A stretch of DNA of 62,428 bases from Pseudomonas plecoglossicida NBRC 103162 = DSM 15088 (GCF_000730665.1 NZ_BBIV01000035.1:1-62428); one strand, 5' to 3'. Shown: positions 51,551 through 62,428, counted from the first letter of the stretch. The notes: a model not told the origin generated them from the sequence alone. Numbers and translations: made by a program.

Positions 51551-52036
51551 TCAGTCGCGGAAGTTGTTGAACTGCAGCGGCATGTCGAATTCCTTGGTGC
51601 GCAGCAGGGCAATGGCTTCCTGCAGGTCATCGCGCTTCTTGCCGGTGACACGCACCTGCTCGCCCTGGATGGCGGCCTGGACCTTGAGCTTGCCGTCCTT
51701 GATCGCAGCGACGATCTTCTTGGCCAGGTCCTTGTCGATACCTTCGCGGAACTTGGCTTCCTGCTTCTTTTCCTTGCCCGAAGGGTAAGGATCCTTGGTT
51801 TCCAGGCACTTGACGTCGATCTTGCGCTTGACCAGGGCCAGGCGCAGGATTTCCAGCATCGCCTCGAGCTGGAACTCTTCCTCGGCGGTCAGCAGCACGG
51901 TCTGGTCCTTCTCCTTGAACTCGAAGGTGCCTTTGCCCTTGAGGTCGTAGCGACGGTCAAGTTCCTTGATGGCATTGTCCACAGCGTTCTGCACTTCGTG
52001 CTTGTCCAGTTCCGATACCACGTCGAACGAAGGCAT
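51551..52036 (-). CDS. yajQ: YajQ-family nucleotide-binding protein
   Basis: A 161-aa YajQ protein (MPSFDVVSELDKHEVQNAVDNA start, two ferredoxin-like domains). In Xanthomonas and Pseudomonas, YajQ homologues have been described as c-di-GMP effectors; in others they bind tRNA or GTP. TGGAG lies 8 nt before the ATG at 52036. It sits between the channel and the divergent panE gene. Confidence 0.92.
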   Translation of the reverse strand: MPSFDVVSELDKHEVQNAVDNAIKELDRRYDLKGKGTFEFKEKDQTVLLTAEEEFQLEAMLEILRLALVKRKIDVKCLETKDPYPSGKEKKQEAKFREGIDKDLAKKIVAAIKDGKLKVQAAIQGEQVRVTGKKRDDLQEAIALLRTKEFDMPLQFNNFRD

Positions 52037-52089
52037 GGTCGATCTCCAAAATAAAAGCGCGCTCGGCATGAAGATGGAGCGCGCGGGGT

Positions 52090-52119
52090 TTGACGGTTAA
52101 AATGCGGACTCATTATAAC
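52090..52119 (+). promoter_or_regulatory. strong-looking sigma-70 promoter of panE
   Basis: TTGACG (-35), 18-bp spacer, TATAAC (-10). Transcription would start near 52126, only about 10 nt before the panE ATG, giving a very short leader without an SD sequence. Confidence 0.5.
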
Positions 52120-52135
52120 GGGTTGCGAAACGCAG

Positions 52136-53053
52136 ATGAGCAGCACCTGGCATATTCTCGGCGCCGGTAGCCTCGGCAGCCTCTGGGCCTGCCGCCTGGC
52201 ACGGGCGGGCAAGGCAACGCGACTGATCCTGCGCGATGGGCGGCGGCTCAATGCCTATCAACAGGCCGGCGGCCTGACCCTGGCGGAACAGGATCGGGCC
52301 ACCCGCTACGCGATCCCCGCCGAAACGGCCGACGCCAGTGGGCCGATCCACCGCCTGCTGCTGGCCTGCAAGGCCTATGACGCCGGGCCTGCGATCGCTC
52401 GCCTGGCCCCGCGACTGGCCGAGGGGGCGGAAATCGTCCTGCTGCAGAACGGCCTGGGCAGCCAGGACGAAGTCGCCGACCAGGTCCCCCACGCCCGTTG
52501 CATATTCGCCTCCAGTACCGAAGGCGCATACCGCGAGGACGACTGGCAGGTGCGCTTTGCCGGGCAGGGTTTCAACTGGCTGGGCGATCCGGCCAGCCCT
52601 GGCATCCCTGAATGGTTCGACGATCTGCGGGACGCCGGTATCCCTGCCGAGTGGACAGTGGATATCCTCACCCGCCTGTGGCGCAAGCTGGCGCTCAACT
52701 GCGCCATCAATCCGCTGACCGTGTTGCACGACTGCCAGAATGGCGGCCTGCTCGGGTACCTGGACGAAGTCGACGGCCTGTGTGACGAACTGGGCGAGTT
52801 GCTGCAGCGCTGCGGCCAGCCGGAGGCTGCCGATAACCTGAGCGAGGAAGTGCAACGGGTAATCCTCGCCACCGCAGCCAACTACTCTTCCATGTACCAG
52901 GACGTGCGCGCCGGCCGGCGTACCGAGGTGCATTACCTGCTCGGCCACGCCTGCAGGGTGGCAGCGCGACATGGCGGGGCGCTGCCACGGCTGGAACGCC
53001 TGCACCAGCGCCTGGTCGATAACCTGCGAGCGCGCGAGTTGCCCAGCGCCTGA
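52136..53053 (+). CDS. panE: 2-dehydropantoate 2-reductase
   Basis: 305 aa: NADPH-dependent reduction of ketopantoate to pantoate for coenzyme A synthesis. N-terminal Rossmann HILGAGSLGS; the catalytic Lys region WRKLALNCAINPLT; C-terminal ANYSSMYQDVRAGRRTEVHYL. No other pan genes adjoin. The start lies at the end of a short leader behind a good promoter. Confidence 0.92.
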   Translation: MSSTWHILGAGSLGSLWACRLARAGKATRLILRDGRRLNAYQQAGGLTLAEQDRATRYAIPAETADASGPIHRLLLACKAYDAGPAIARLAPRLAEGAEIVLLQNGLGSQDEVADQVPHARCIFASSTEGAYREDDWQVRFAGQGFNWLGDPASPGIPEWFDDLRDAGIPAEWTVDILTRLWRKLALNCAINPLTVLHDCQNGGLLGYLDEVDGLCDELGELLQRCGQPEAADNLSEEVQRVILATAANYSSMYQDVRAGRRTEVHYLLGHACRVAARHGGALPRLERLHQRLVDNLRARELPSA

Positions 53054-53092
53054 CGCGGCCCCCTACAACCGGATACGGACATTGCCTCGCCC

Positions 53093-55123
53093 ATGACCCT
53101 GCGCCAACGCCTGGAAAACCTCCCGGTCGGGCAGAAGTTGCTGGCCGCCCTGCTGGTGCTGCTGGTGACCATCCTGCTGGTGGCCAACCTGACCTTCATC
53201 AGCGCCGCCTACTGGATCACCCAGGAAAGCATGGCGCCGCAGGCGCTGCAGACCATCGGCCGGCTGGTGGCCAACCCGCAGCTGTCGGCTCGTGCGGGTG
53301 ACAATGCAGAGAACGCCACAGCCCTGCTCAAGGAGCTGGACAGCTACACCCCGCTGCGCGCCGCAGCCCTGTATGGCGGCGATGGGCGCATGCTCGCCCA
53401 GTTGCAGCATGGTGAACCCCTCGCCCTGCCCAAGCGATACCGCAACATCGATGGCTGGCGGCTGATGGAGTTTCGCAGCACCCAGCTGATTCGCATTCCC
53501 CGCGAGGCCAGCCCGCCTGCGCACCTGCTGCTGGTGGCCAGCAGCGAACTGCCGATCGCCTTCTACACCGGCACGCTGAGCGCCAGCCTGGCGATCCTGG
53601 TGTTCAGCGTGCTGCTGTGGCTGGTCATCGCCCGGCAGATCAAGCGCCTGATCACCCAGCCGATCAACCAGCTCGAAGAGCTCAGCCGTCAGGTCACCCG
53701 CGAAGAGAGCTACGCCCTGCGTGCCACCCGTGGCAACGACGACGAGATCGGCAGCCTGGCCCAGGCCTTCAACACCATGCTGTCGCGTATCGAAGCCCGC
53801 GAACAACAGCTCAAGCGCACCCGCGACGAATTCCAGATGGCCTATGACCAGGCCCAGGGCCTGGCCGAGGAAACCCGCCATACCAACCGCAAGCTGGAGC
53901 TGGAAGTCCAGGTGCGCAGCAAGATCGAGAAGAAACTGACGGGCTTCCAGAACTACCTCAACAGCATCATCGACTCCATGCCGTCGGCCTTGATCGCCCT
54001 TGACGAACAACTCTACGTCACCCAGTGGAACCACGAAGCCACGGTGCTCTCCGGCACGCCGCTGGACGAGGCGCTGAACCAGCCGATCTTCATCGCCTTC
54101 GAGCCCCTCAAGCCGTTTCTGCCGCAGCTCAAGGAAACCGTGGAGAAGCATCGGGTGGCGAAGATCGAGCGGGTCACCTGGCCCAAGGGCGACGACCTGC
54201 GCCACTACGCCCTGACTTTCTACCCGCTGATGGGCGGTGGTGGCCGTGGCGTGGTCATTCGTATCGACGACATCACCCAGCGCCTGTCACTCGAGGAAAT
54301 GATGGTGCAGTCGGAGAAAATGCTCTCGGTCGGCGGCCTGGCAGCCGGCATGGCGCACGAAATCAACAACCCGCTGGGCGCGATCCTGCACAACGTGCAG
54401 AACATTCGTCGGCGCCTGTCGCCGGAGCTGCCGCGCAACCAGGAACAGGCCAGCGAGCTGGGCATCGACCTGCCCAGCGTCAACCGTTACCTGGAAAACC
54501 GCGAGGTGCCCCAGCTGCTCGATGGCATCCAGCAGGCTGGCACCCGGGCAGCCAAGATCGTCACCCACATGCTCAGCTTCAGCCGCCGCAGCAATCGCCA
54601 GCTGGCCCCCTGCGACCTGCCCTCGCTGATCGACCAGGCCGTGGAAATCGCCGGCAACGACTTCGACCTGACCATCGGCTTCGATTTCAAGGGCCAGGCC
54701 ATCGTCCGTCAGTTCGACCCCAACCTCGGGCCTGTGCCTTGCACGGCCAACGAACTGGAACAGGTGCTGCTGAACCTGCTGAAAAACGCCGCCCAGGCCA
54801 TCCACCAGCGGCCCCAGGCCAACGAACCCGGGCGCATCGTCCTGCGCACCCGGCTCAACCCGCCGTGGGCCGAGATCCAGGTCGAGGACAATGGCGTCGG
54901 CATGCCCGAAGCCGTGCGCAAGCGCACCTTCGAGCCGTTCTTCACCACCAAGGAAATCGGCCAGGGCACCGGGCTCGGCCTGTCGGTGTCGTACTTCATC
55001 ATCACCAACAACCACAAGGGGCAGATGGAAGTGCAGTCCACGCCCGGCCAGGGCACCTGCTTCACCCTGCGCCTGCCCCTCGGCCAGCCGACAGCGGCAA
55101 CGCCGAATACTACGGAGGCATGA
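53093..55123 (+). CDS. orphan PAS-HAMP sensor histidine kinase
   Basis: 676 aa: TM1 (about 15-37), a periplasmic region (38-160), TM2 (161-181), HAMP, a coiled coil (about 233-285), a PAS domain (285-400), and HisKA with GGLAAGMAHEINNPLG (His422) and HATPase (NLLKNAAQ, VEDNGVGMP, GTGLGLSV). The long insert between phosphoacceptor and ATPase (about 430-500) is unusual. No response regulator lies alongside. The P. aeruginosa homologue PA4398 affects swarming and biofilm. The stop is 1 bp from the next start. Confidence 0.88.
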   Translation: MTLRQRLENLPVGQKLLAALLVLLVTILLVANLTFISAAYWITQESMAPQALQTIGRLVANPQLSARAGDNAENATALLKELDSYTPLRAAALYGGDGRMLAQLQHGEPLALPKRYRNIDGWRLMEFRSTQLIRIPREASPPAHLLLVASSELPIAFYTGTLSASLAILVFSVLLWLVIARQIKRLITQPINQLEELSRQVTREESYALRATRGNDDEIGSLAQAFNTMLSRIEAREQQLKRTRDEFQMAYDQAQGLAEETRHTNRKLELEVQVRSKIEKKLTGFQNYLNSIIDSMPSALIALDEQLYVTQWNHEATVLSGTPLDEALNQPIFIAFEPLKPFLPQLKETVEKHRVAKIERVTWPKGDDLRHYALTFYPLMGGGGRGVVIRIDDITQRLSLEEMMVQSEKMLSVGGLAAGMAHEINNPLGAILHNVQNIRRRLSPELPRNQEQASELGIDLPSVNRYLENREVPQLLDGIQQAGTRAAKIVTHMLSFSRRSNRQLAPCDLPSLIDQAVEIAGNDFDLTIGFDFKGQAIVRQFDPNLGPVPCTANELEQVLLNLLKNAAQAIHQRPQANEPGRIVLRTRLNPPWAEIQVEDNGVGMPEAVRKRTFEPFFTTKEIGQGTGLGLSVSYFIITNNHKGQMEVQSTPGQGTCFTLRLPLGQPTAATPNTTEA

Positions 55124-55124
55124 C

Positions 55125-55691
55125 ATGGGCTATCGCCTGTCGAAGATCTACACCCGCACCGGCGACAAGGGCGAAACCGGCCTGGGCGACGGGCGTCGGG
55201 TTCCCAAGGACCATCCGCGGGTCGAAGCGATTGGCGAGGTGGACAGCCTCAACAGCCAGCTTGGGCTGTTGCTCGCAGGGTTGGCGGAACTGGGGATGGA
55301 TGAGGTGAGTACAGTCCTGGCGCCATGCCAGCATCGCTTGTTCGACCTCGGGGGTGAACTGGCGATGCCCAGCTACCAGGCGCTGAACCAGGCCGAAGTG
55401 GAACGGCTGGAAGCGGCCATCGATGTGTGGAACGAGGAACTGGGGCCGTTGAAGAACTTCATCCTGCCCAGCGGTTCGGCGCTGGTCGCTCAGGCCCATG
55501 TCTGCCGAAGCCTGGCGCGCAGCGCGGAGCGGCGTTGTCAGCAGTTGAATGCCGTGGAGCCGCTGGAAGGGGTTGGGTTGGCGTATATCAACCGGCTTTC
55601 GGATCTGCTGTTTGTTGCAGCGCGGATCATCGGGCGGCGGCAGGGGGTGGCTGAAGTGCTTTGGCAGCCTGCAGAAAAGCCACAGGGCTGA
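55125..55691 (+). CDS. ATP:cob(I)alamin adenosyltransferase (PduO-type)
   Basis: 188 aa that adenosylates cobalamin to coenzyme B12. PduO signatures are KIYTRTGDKGETGLGDGRRVPKDHPRVE at the N-terminus (ATP site), RSAERR and NRLSDLLFVAARI. The start is 1 bp after the sensor kinase stop (GGAGG upstream), so they share a transcript. There is no cobalamin riboswitch or cob gene nearby. Confidence 0.92.
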   Translation: MGYRLSKIYTRTGDKGETGLGDGRRVPKDHPRVEAIGEVDSLNSQLGLLLAGLAELGMDEVSTVLAPCQHRLFDLGGELAMPSYQALNQAEVERLEAAIDVWNEELGPLKNFILPSGSALVAQAHVCRSLARSAERRCQQLNAVEPLEGVGLAYINRLSDLLFVAARIIGRRQGVAEVLWQPAEKPQG

Positions 55692-55720
55692 TATCGCTGG
55701 GGTATTGCACCGCTCCTCTT

Positions 55721-55746
55721 GTGGGAGCCGGCTTGCCGGCGATTGG
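55721..55746. repeat. single REP element
   Basis: GTGGGAGCCGGC-TT-GCCGGCGATTGG between the convergent adenosyltransferase and Nudix-ThiE genes. Confidence 0.8.
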
Positions 55747-55768
55747 GCCGCACAGCGGCCCCAGCTGC

Positions 55769-56713
55769 TCAGGCCTCAGGCCAAAACGCCCGAATCCCGG
55801 CAACACCTTGAGCCCCGGCCTCCCAGGCCTTTTCCCGGTCACAGGGTCCGACGCCACCCAGCAAGAACACAGGGTGCGTGAACTCGGCAATCAACCGCTG
55901 CGCCTCATCCCAACCCAGCGGCTGTGCATCAGGATGGGTCTGGGTCGGCTGCACCGGCGACAGGGTGACGAAATCCACGCCCATCTGCTCGGCCAACGCC
56001 AGCTCCTCGGCACTGTGACAGGACGCCGCCAGCCACCGCTCTTTCGGGAACGGCCGGCCCTTTGCCGCATACTTGCGCAGTTGCGCCGCAGTCAGGTGCC
56101 AGCCGGCCGAAGGGAAGTCGCCCAGCCACTCCAGCGGCCCCTTGAGCATCAGCTGCGCCTTGCCCGCGCACAGGCCCACCGCATCCACCGCGACGTCACG
56201 GTACTTGGGGTCGTACATGTCCGGCGCTCGCAGCTGGATCAGGCGGGTGCCGGATGCCACTGCCTTCTGGATACCCTTGAGCAGCGCAGGCACTTCCAGG
56301 TCGTCCGGGGTGATCAGGTACTGGTCCGGCAGGCGCGCCGCAGCGACGATCGGCTTGTTGGCCTCGGGGAAGTCGTACTGCGCCAAGTCCCGTGGTGCCA
56401 CCCAGGCCAGTGGCTGGCCCTCGGCGCCATGGGGCTCGCCGGTGAAAGCGTCCACCTCGCGAACATCCAGCAGCACCTGCTTGTCCGGATAATCGTGGCT
56501 GACCTTGATCAGCGCCCGCGAGCGAGTCACTTCGATACCCAGCTCCTCGCGCAGCTCACGGGCGAGTGCCGCTTCGACACCTTCGCCCTCCTCCACCTTG
56601 CCACCGGGGAACTCCCACAGGCCGCCCTGGTGCTGGGTATCCGCGCGACGCGCGATGAGGATACGGCCGTCGGCGCCGCGAATGACGGCCGCTACTACAT
56701 GAATCCGTTTCAC
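55769..56713 (-). CDS. Nudix hydrolase-ThiE-like fusion protein
   Basis: 314 aa. N-terminal MutT-like Nudix domain with the box GGKVEEGEGVEAALARELRE (38-57; Glu44, Arg52, Glu53, Glu56, Glu57), likely sanitising 8-oxo-dGTP. The C-terminal half (about 135-314) resembles thiamine-phosphate synthase (LRAPDM, ASCHSAEELALAEQMGVDFVTLSPV, GGV). The fused ThiE-like part may be catalytic or regulatory. The GTG start at 56713 has GGAG 8 nt upstream and overlaps the GST stop by 3 bases (GTGA). Confidence 0.87.
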   Translation of the reverse strand: MKRIHVVAAVIRGADGRILIARRADTQHQGGLWEFPGGKVEEGEGVEAALARELREELGIEVTRSRALIKVSHDYPDKQVLLDVREVDAFTGEPHGAEGQPLAWVAPRDLAQYDFPEANKPIVAAARLPDQYLITPDDLEVPALLKGIQKAVASGTRLIQLRAPDMYDPKYRDVAVDAVGLCAGKAQLMLKGPLEWLGDFPSAGWHLTAAQLRKYAAKGRPFPKERWLAASCHSAEELALAEQMGVDFVTLSPVQPTQTHPDAQPLGWDEAQRLIAEFTHPVFLLGGVGPCDREKAWEAGAQGVAGIRAFWPEA

Positions 56714-57342
56714 CCTAGACGCTCCGCCAGGCCAGCTTGCTGCCAGGCCTTGAAGGCCGGCCACTGGTAAATGGTCTCGATGTACGTTGCAGCCTCCGCC
56801 GGCACTTCCACGCGATAGCTGCGCAGACGCACGGCTACCGGGGCGAAGAAGGCATCCACCAGCGTGGGCCTGCCGAACAGGAACGGGCCGTTGTCCTTGG
56901 CCACCAGGCGGCATTCGGACCACAGTGCGACGATCCGGTCGATATCCACCTGCACGTCCAGTGGCACGTTTTCCAGCGCCTGGTCACGGGACAGGTCGAA
57001 CGGCATTGCCCCGCGCAAGGCGAAGAAGCCGCTGTGCATCTGCGCGCAGGCAGAGCGGGCCTGGGCCCGGGCGGCCACGTCGGCGGGCCAGAGTTGCGCT
57101 TCGGGGTGCTGTTCGTTGAGGTATTCGGCGATGGCCAGGGAGTCGGCGATCACGCCATGCTCGGTCTTGAGCAGCGGCACCTTGCCAGTGGCGGAGAACG
57201 CCAGAAGACGCTGCCGCGTGTCGGGCTGGTGCAGCTTGATCAGGGTTTCTTCGTAAGGCACGCCAGCCAGTTCGAGGGCCAGGGCGCCGCGTAGCGACCA
57301 GGAGGAATACAGCTTGTCGCCGATGATCAGGTGATAGCTCAT
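56710..57342 (-). CDS. glutathione S-transferase family protein
   Basis: A 210-aa two-domain GST: thioredoxin-like N-terminus (MSYHLIIGDKLYSSWSLRG, likely active Ser near 14; GKVPLLKTEHGVIADSLAIAEYL) and an all-helical C-terminus. Detoxification substrate unknown. It is cotranslated with the Nudix-ThiE gene through a GTGA overlap. Confidence 0.9.
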   Translation of the reverse strand: MSYHLIIGDKLYSSWSLRGALALELAGVPYEETLIKLHQPDTRQRLLAFSATGKVPLLKTEHGVIADSLAIAEYLNEQHPEAQLWPADVAARAQARSACAQMHSGFFALRGAMPFDLSRDQALENVPLDVQVDIDRIVALWSECRLVAKDNGPFLFGRPTLVDAFFAPVAVRLRSYRVEVPAEAATYIETIYQWPAFKAWQQAGLAERLG

Positions 57343-57386
57343 GGGTCGGCTCCATTGGTTTGAGGGTTTGGGGCTGCGTTGCAGCC

Positions 57387-57455
57387 CATCGCTGGCAAGC
57401 CAGCTCCCACACGAAAGTCAGTGCAATACCTGGGGGAGCCGGCTTGCCGGCGATG
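57387..57455. repeat. REP pair (one arm mutated)
   Basis: 57387-57410 (GCTGGCAAGCCAGC core, compensatory changes on both sides of the stem) and 57432-57455. Between argJ and the GST gene. An adjoining GGGCTGC-GTT-GCAGCCC hairpin lies near 57371. Confidence 0.8.
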
Positions 57456-57466
57456 AGGCCCCTGGA

Positions 57467-58684
57467 TCAGGTGCGGTATTCGGCGTTGATCTTCACGTAT
57501 TCGTGGGACAGATCGGTGGTCCAGATGGTTTCGCTGCACTGGCCACGGCCCAGCTCGATACGGATGGTGATCTCTTCCTGCGCCATCACCGCCGAGCCTT
57601 GCGCCTCGGTGTAGCTCGGGCTGCGACCGCCCTTGCTGGCGATGCAGACGCTGTCCAGGTACACGTCGATCAGGCTGACATCCAGCTCCGGCACCCCGGC
57701 ACGGCCCACGGCAGCCAGGATACGCCCCCAGTTCGGGTCCGAGGCAAACAGCGCAGTCTTGATCAGCGGCGAGTGGGCCACGGCATAACCGACGTCCAGG
57801 CATTCCTGGTGGTTACCACCGCCGTTGACCTGCACGGTGACGAACTTGGTCGCGCCTTCGCCGTCGCGGACGATGGCCTGGGCCACTTCCATGCACACTT
57901 CGAACACGGCCTTCTTCAGCGCTTCGAACAGCGCGCCGCTGGCTTCGGTGACTTCCGGCAGGTTGGCCTTGCCGGTGGCGATCAGCATGCAGCAGTCGTT
58001 GGTCGAGGTGTCGCCGTCGATGGTGATGCGGTTGAACGACTTGTTGGCGCCGTCGAGCATCAGGTCCTTGAGCACTGCCGAGGAGACTTTGGCGTCGGTG
58101 GCAATGTAGCCGAGCATGGTCGCCATGTTCGGGCGGATCATGCCGGCGCCCTTGCTGATGCCGGTCACGGTGACGGTCACACCATCGTGCTGGAACTGGC
58201 GGCTGGCACCCTTGGGCAGGGTGTCAGTGGTCATGATGCCGGTGGCGGCTTCTGCCCAGTTGTTTTCCGACAGGTCGTCCAGCGCAGCCTGCAGGGCACC
58301 TTCGATTTTCTCCACCGGCAGCGGCTCACCGATCACACCGGTGGAAAATGGCAGCACCGCCTCGGCAGGCACACCGGCCAGCTCGGCCAGTTTGGCGCAG
58401 GTGCGCTCGGCGGCGGCCAGGCCTGGGGCGCCGGTGCCGGCGTTGGCATTGCCGGTGTTGGTCAGCAGGTAGCGCACAGTGCCCTGAACGCGCTGCTTGG
58501 AGAGGATCACCGGTGCAGCGCAGAAGGCGTTGAGGGTGAACACACCGGCCACGCTGGAGCCTTCGGCGCAGCGCATGACCACTACGTCCTTGCGCCCTGG
58601 GCGCTTGATGCCGGCAGAAGCGATGCCGAGTTCAAAACCCGGAACCGGGTGCAGGGTGGGCAAAGGACCAAGACCAACAGCCAT
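57467..58684 (-). CDS. argJ: glutamate N-acetyltransferase/amino-acid acetyltransferase
   Basis: A 405-aa bifunctional ornithine acetyltransferase of arginine synthesis, recycling the acetyl group. It is a self-cleaving enzyme: the autocatalytic Thr is Thr189 in RPNMATMLG, giving alpha and beta chains. NTGNANAGTG and GDTSTNDC motifs are present. TAGGAG lies 8 nt before the ATG at 58684. It is followed by secA upstream in the same direction. Confidence 0.95.
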   Translation of the reverse strand: MAVGLGPLPTLHPVPGFELGIASAGIKRPGRKDVVVMRCAEGSSVAGVFTLNAFCAAPVILSKQRVQGTVRYLLTNTGNANAGTGAPGLAAAERTCAKLAELAGVPAEAVLPFSTGVIGEPLPVEKIEGALQAALDDLSENNWAEAATGIMTTDTLPKGASRQFQHDGVTVTVTGISKGAGMIRPNMATMLGYIATDAKVSSAVLKDLMLDGANKSFNRITIDGDTSTNDCCMLIATGKANLPEVTEASGALFEALKKAVFEVCMEVAQAIVRDGEGATKFVTVQVNGGGNHQECLDVGYAVAHSPLIKTALFASDPNWGRILAAVGRAGVPELDVSLIDVYLDSVCIASKGGRSPSYTEAQGSAVMAQEEITIRIELGRGQCSETIWTTDLSHEYVKINAEYRT

Positions 58685-58741
58685 TAGAGCGCTCCTAGAA
58701 AAATCGGTTGATAGCGAAAGGCGGGGCCGCTTTGTGCCCCA

Positions 58742-58805
58742 TCGCGACACAAGGCCGCTCCTACAGGATCACTGCGATTCCTGTAGGAGCGGCCTTGTGT
58801 CGCGA
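58742..58805. repeat. perfect 27-bp inverted repeat (variant REP)
   Basis: 58742-58768 and 58779-58805 are exact reverse complements with a 10-nt loop, core GACACAAGGCCGCTCC, a third REP subtype in this window. Between secA and argJ. Confidence 0.85.
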
Positions 58806-58807
58806 AA

Positions 58808-58824
58808 GGGCCGCAAAGCGGCCC
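58808..58824 (-). terminator. GC hairpin after secA
   Basis: Minus strand GGGCCGC-TTT-GCGGCCC followed by TTTCGCG; it abuts the 27-bp inverted repeat. Confidence 0.5.
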
Positions 58825-58857
58825 CCGGTGTCATCACGTTACAGCGAGTGGATCAGA

Positions 58858-61593
<2,736 letters not shown>

Positions 61594-61950
61594 ATCGGCA
61601 GGATCTTCCACACGTAGGGATGGAGGGCGGCCCCATGAGTCGCCCGTGCAGCCCTGAGGCCGCATGCGAACGAGCATTCTACCCGGAAACGATGGTGAGG
61701 AAAGTGGTGGATTTCCACGATGCTGGCACAGCGCTTAGGGGGGCGTTTCTAAGATAAGGGCATTTTCCTTGAGTTCAACCCAGAGCATGATGAAACGTAC
61801 CGGCTCTATCGCCGGCAAGCCGGCTCCCACAGAAATATCCACAGGCCTCAAGCCCTGCGCAGTACCTGTGGGAGCCGGCTTGCCGGCGATAGGCCGGTAC
61901 AGCCAGCAGAGATGTTAGACTGCTCATCTTGTAACCTCATGCGTACCCCC
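61594..61950. other. secA-dciA divergent intergenic region
   Basis: A 357-bp gap. It holds the secA leader, no recognisable promoter of either gene at good confidence, and the REP pair at 61807-61891. No gene was found. Confidence 0.7.
61807..61891. repeat. REP pair (perfect 26-bp inverted repeat)
   Basis: 61807-61832 and 61866-61891 are exact reverse complements. Unusually for a REP pair it sits between divergent genes, within about 60 bp of the dciA start. Confidence 0.88.
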
Positions 61951-62406
61951 ATGGCCTTCAAACCCTCCCCCGCCCAGCCGCCTTCCGCACTGTTGCGCCA
62001 GGTGCGCCCGCTGCGCCTGCTGCTGAACCAGGCCGAACGCCTGGAGCATCTGCAACGCCTGCTGGAAAGCCAGTTGCAACCGGCCGCGCGCGAGCATTGC
62101 CATGTAGCCTCGTGGCGCGATGGCACCTTGTTGCTGGTGGTCACCGACGGGCACTGGGCCACGCGCCTGCGCTACCAGCAGAAGCGCCTGATGCGCCAGC
62201 TGCAGGCACTTGAAGCGTTCGGCAACCTGCAGCGCATCCTGTACAAGGTGCAGCCACCACTGATCCCGGCCAAGCGCGGCGGCAATACCACCGAACTGTC
62301 ACTCAATGCTGCCGAGAGCATTCGCGATTCCGCTGAAGGCATCACCGACCCCAAGCTGCGTGCCGCCCTGGAACGACTGGCGGCACATGCGAAGGGTAAG
62401 GGCTAG
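61951..62406 (+). CDS. dciA: DciA (DUF721) replicative helicase loader
   Basis: A 151-aa DciA protein, the ancestral helper that loads DnaB on DNA in bacteria lacking DnaC. The N-terminal KH-like domain is visible (HVASWRDGTLLLVVTDGHWATRLRYQQKRLM) with a basic, disordered C-terminal part. The start is uncertain: ATG at 61951 or 61939, neither with a clear ribosome site. It lies next to secA as in other Pseudomonas, where lpxC would follow outside the window. Confidence 0.85.
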   Translation: MAFKPSPAQPPSALLRQVRPLRLLLNQAERLEHLQRLLESQLQPAAREHCHVASWRDGTLLLVVTDGHWATRLRYQQKRLMRQLQALEAFGNLQRILYKVQPPLIPAKRGGNTTELSLNAAESIRDSAEGITDPKLRAALERLAAHAKGKG

Positions 62407-62428
62407 AGGCGCTTGCCTCAGGTTTTGC

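Noticed and set aside
55125..55691. Cobalamin riboswitch near the adenosyltransferase
   Set aside because: The start lies 1 bp after the kinase gene, so there is no leader to hold a riboswitch.

Overview
This is a high-GC chromosomal segment from a Pseudomonas, most likely of the P. putida group. The grounds are close likeness of almost every protein to that genus (TurA/MvaT, ColRS, BifA, OlsBA, imelysin cluster, 911-aa SecA with a metal-binding tail), REP palindromes built on GCCGGCAAGCCGGC, and a gene order that I recall as broadly collinear with the P. aeruginosa PAO1 stretch from purU/mvaT to secA. No tRNA, rRNA, CRISPR array, insertion sequence, prophage or plasmid gene was seen.

Layout. 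0-3 kb: a translationally coupled operon for a family-4 glycosyltransferase, a DUF2334 deacetylase and a flippase-like membrane protein, met tail-to-tail by a small gene. 3-9 kb: purU, the H-NS-like regulator turA, sbcB, a PilZ protein, a repeat lipoprotein and pykA. 9-13 kb: a 2Fe-2S reductase, class I fumarase and then a zone of three broken genes (half a carbon-nitrogen hydrolase, an N-truncated acetyltransferase and the tail of an NTF2-like isomerase), which looks like deletion scarring. 13-19.4 kb: envelope lipid genes (DJ-1 protein, phospholipase D/cardiolipin synthase-like enzyme with YceI, a periplasmic serine hydrolase pair, an acyl-CoA dehydrogenase-like protein, ornithine-lipid synthases olsBA behind a Pho-box-like array). 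19.4-25 kb: acpH, an ArsR repressor with xenB, a coiled-coil membrane protein, an epimerase and a divergent argP/argO pair. 25-33.6 kb: sodB, the c-di-GMP phosphodiesterase bifA and a four-gene periplasmic iron cluster behind a Fur-like box. 33.7-38 kb: a MexVW-like RND pump without its own outer-membrane channel.

38-42.7 kb is the ColRS envelope-stress locus. colRS lies between a lipid phosphatase gene and a methyltransferase-inaA-small peptide operon, and both flanking units carry near-perfect ColR-box matches. 42.8-47.4 kb: groESL with a sigma-32-type promoter, fxsA, a HugZ-family haem protein behind a Fur-like box, and a DUF481 outer-membrane protein. 47.5-55.7 kb: an alkyltransferase-like protein, ampG, a truncated MFS transporter, a small MscS channel, yajQ, panE, an orphan PAS sensor kinase and a cobalamin adenosyltransferase. 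55.7-62.4 kb: a Nudix-ThiE fusion, a glutathione S-transferase, argJ, secA and the helicase-loader gene dciA.

The common thread is the cell envelope: lipid modification, efflux, metal stress, muropeptide recycling and secretion. Interspersed are stable housekeeping genes. Most intergenic gaps are under 300 bp and many carry REP pairs. The least-described items are the GT4/DUF2334/flippase operon, a serine hydrolase coupled to a small protein that looks like its detached N-terminal domain, and the imelysin/di-haem/DUF1513 iron cluster.
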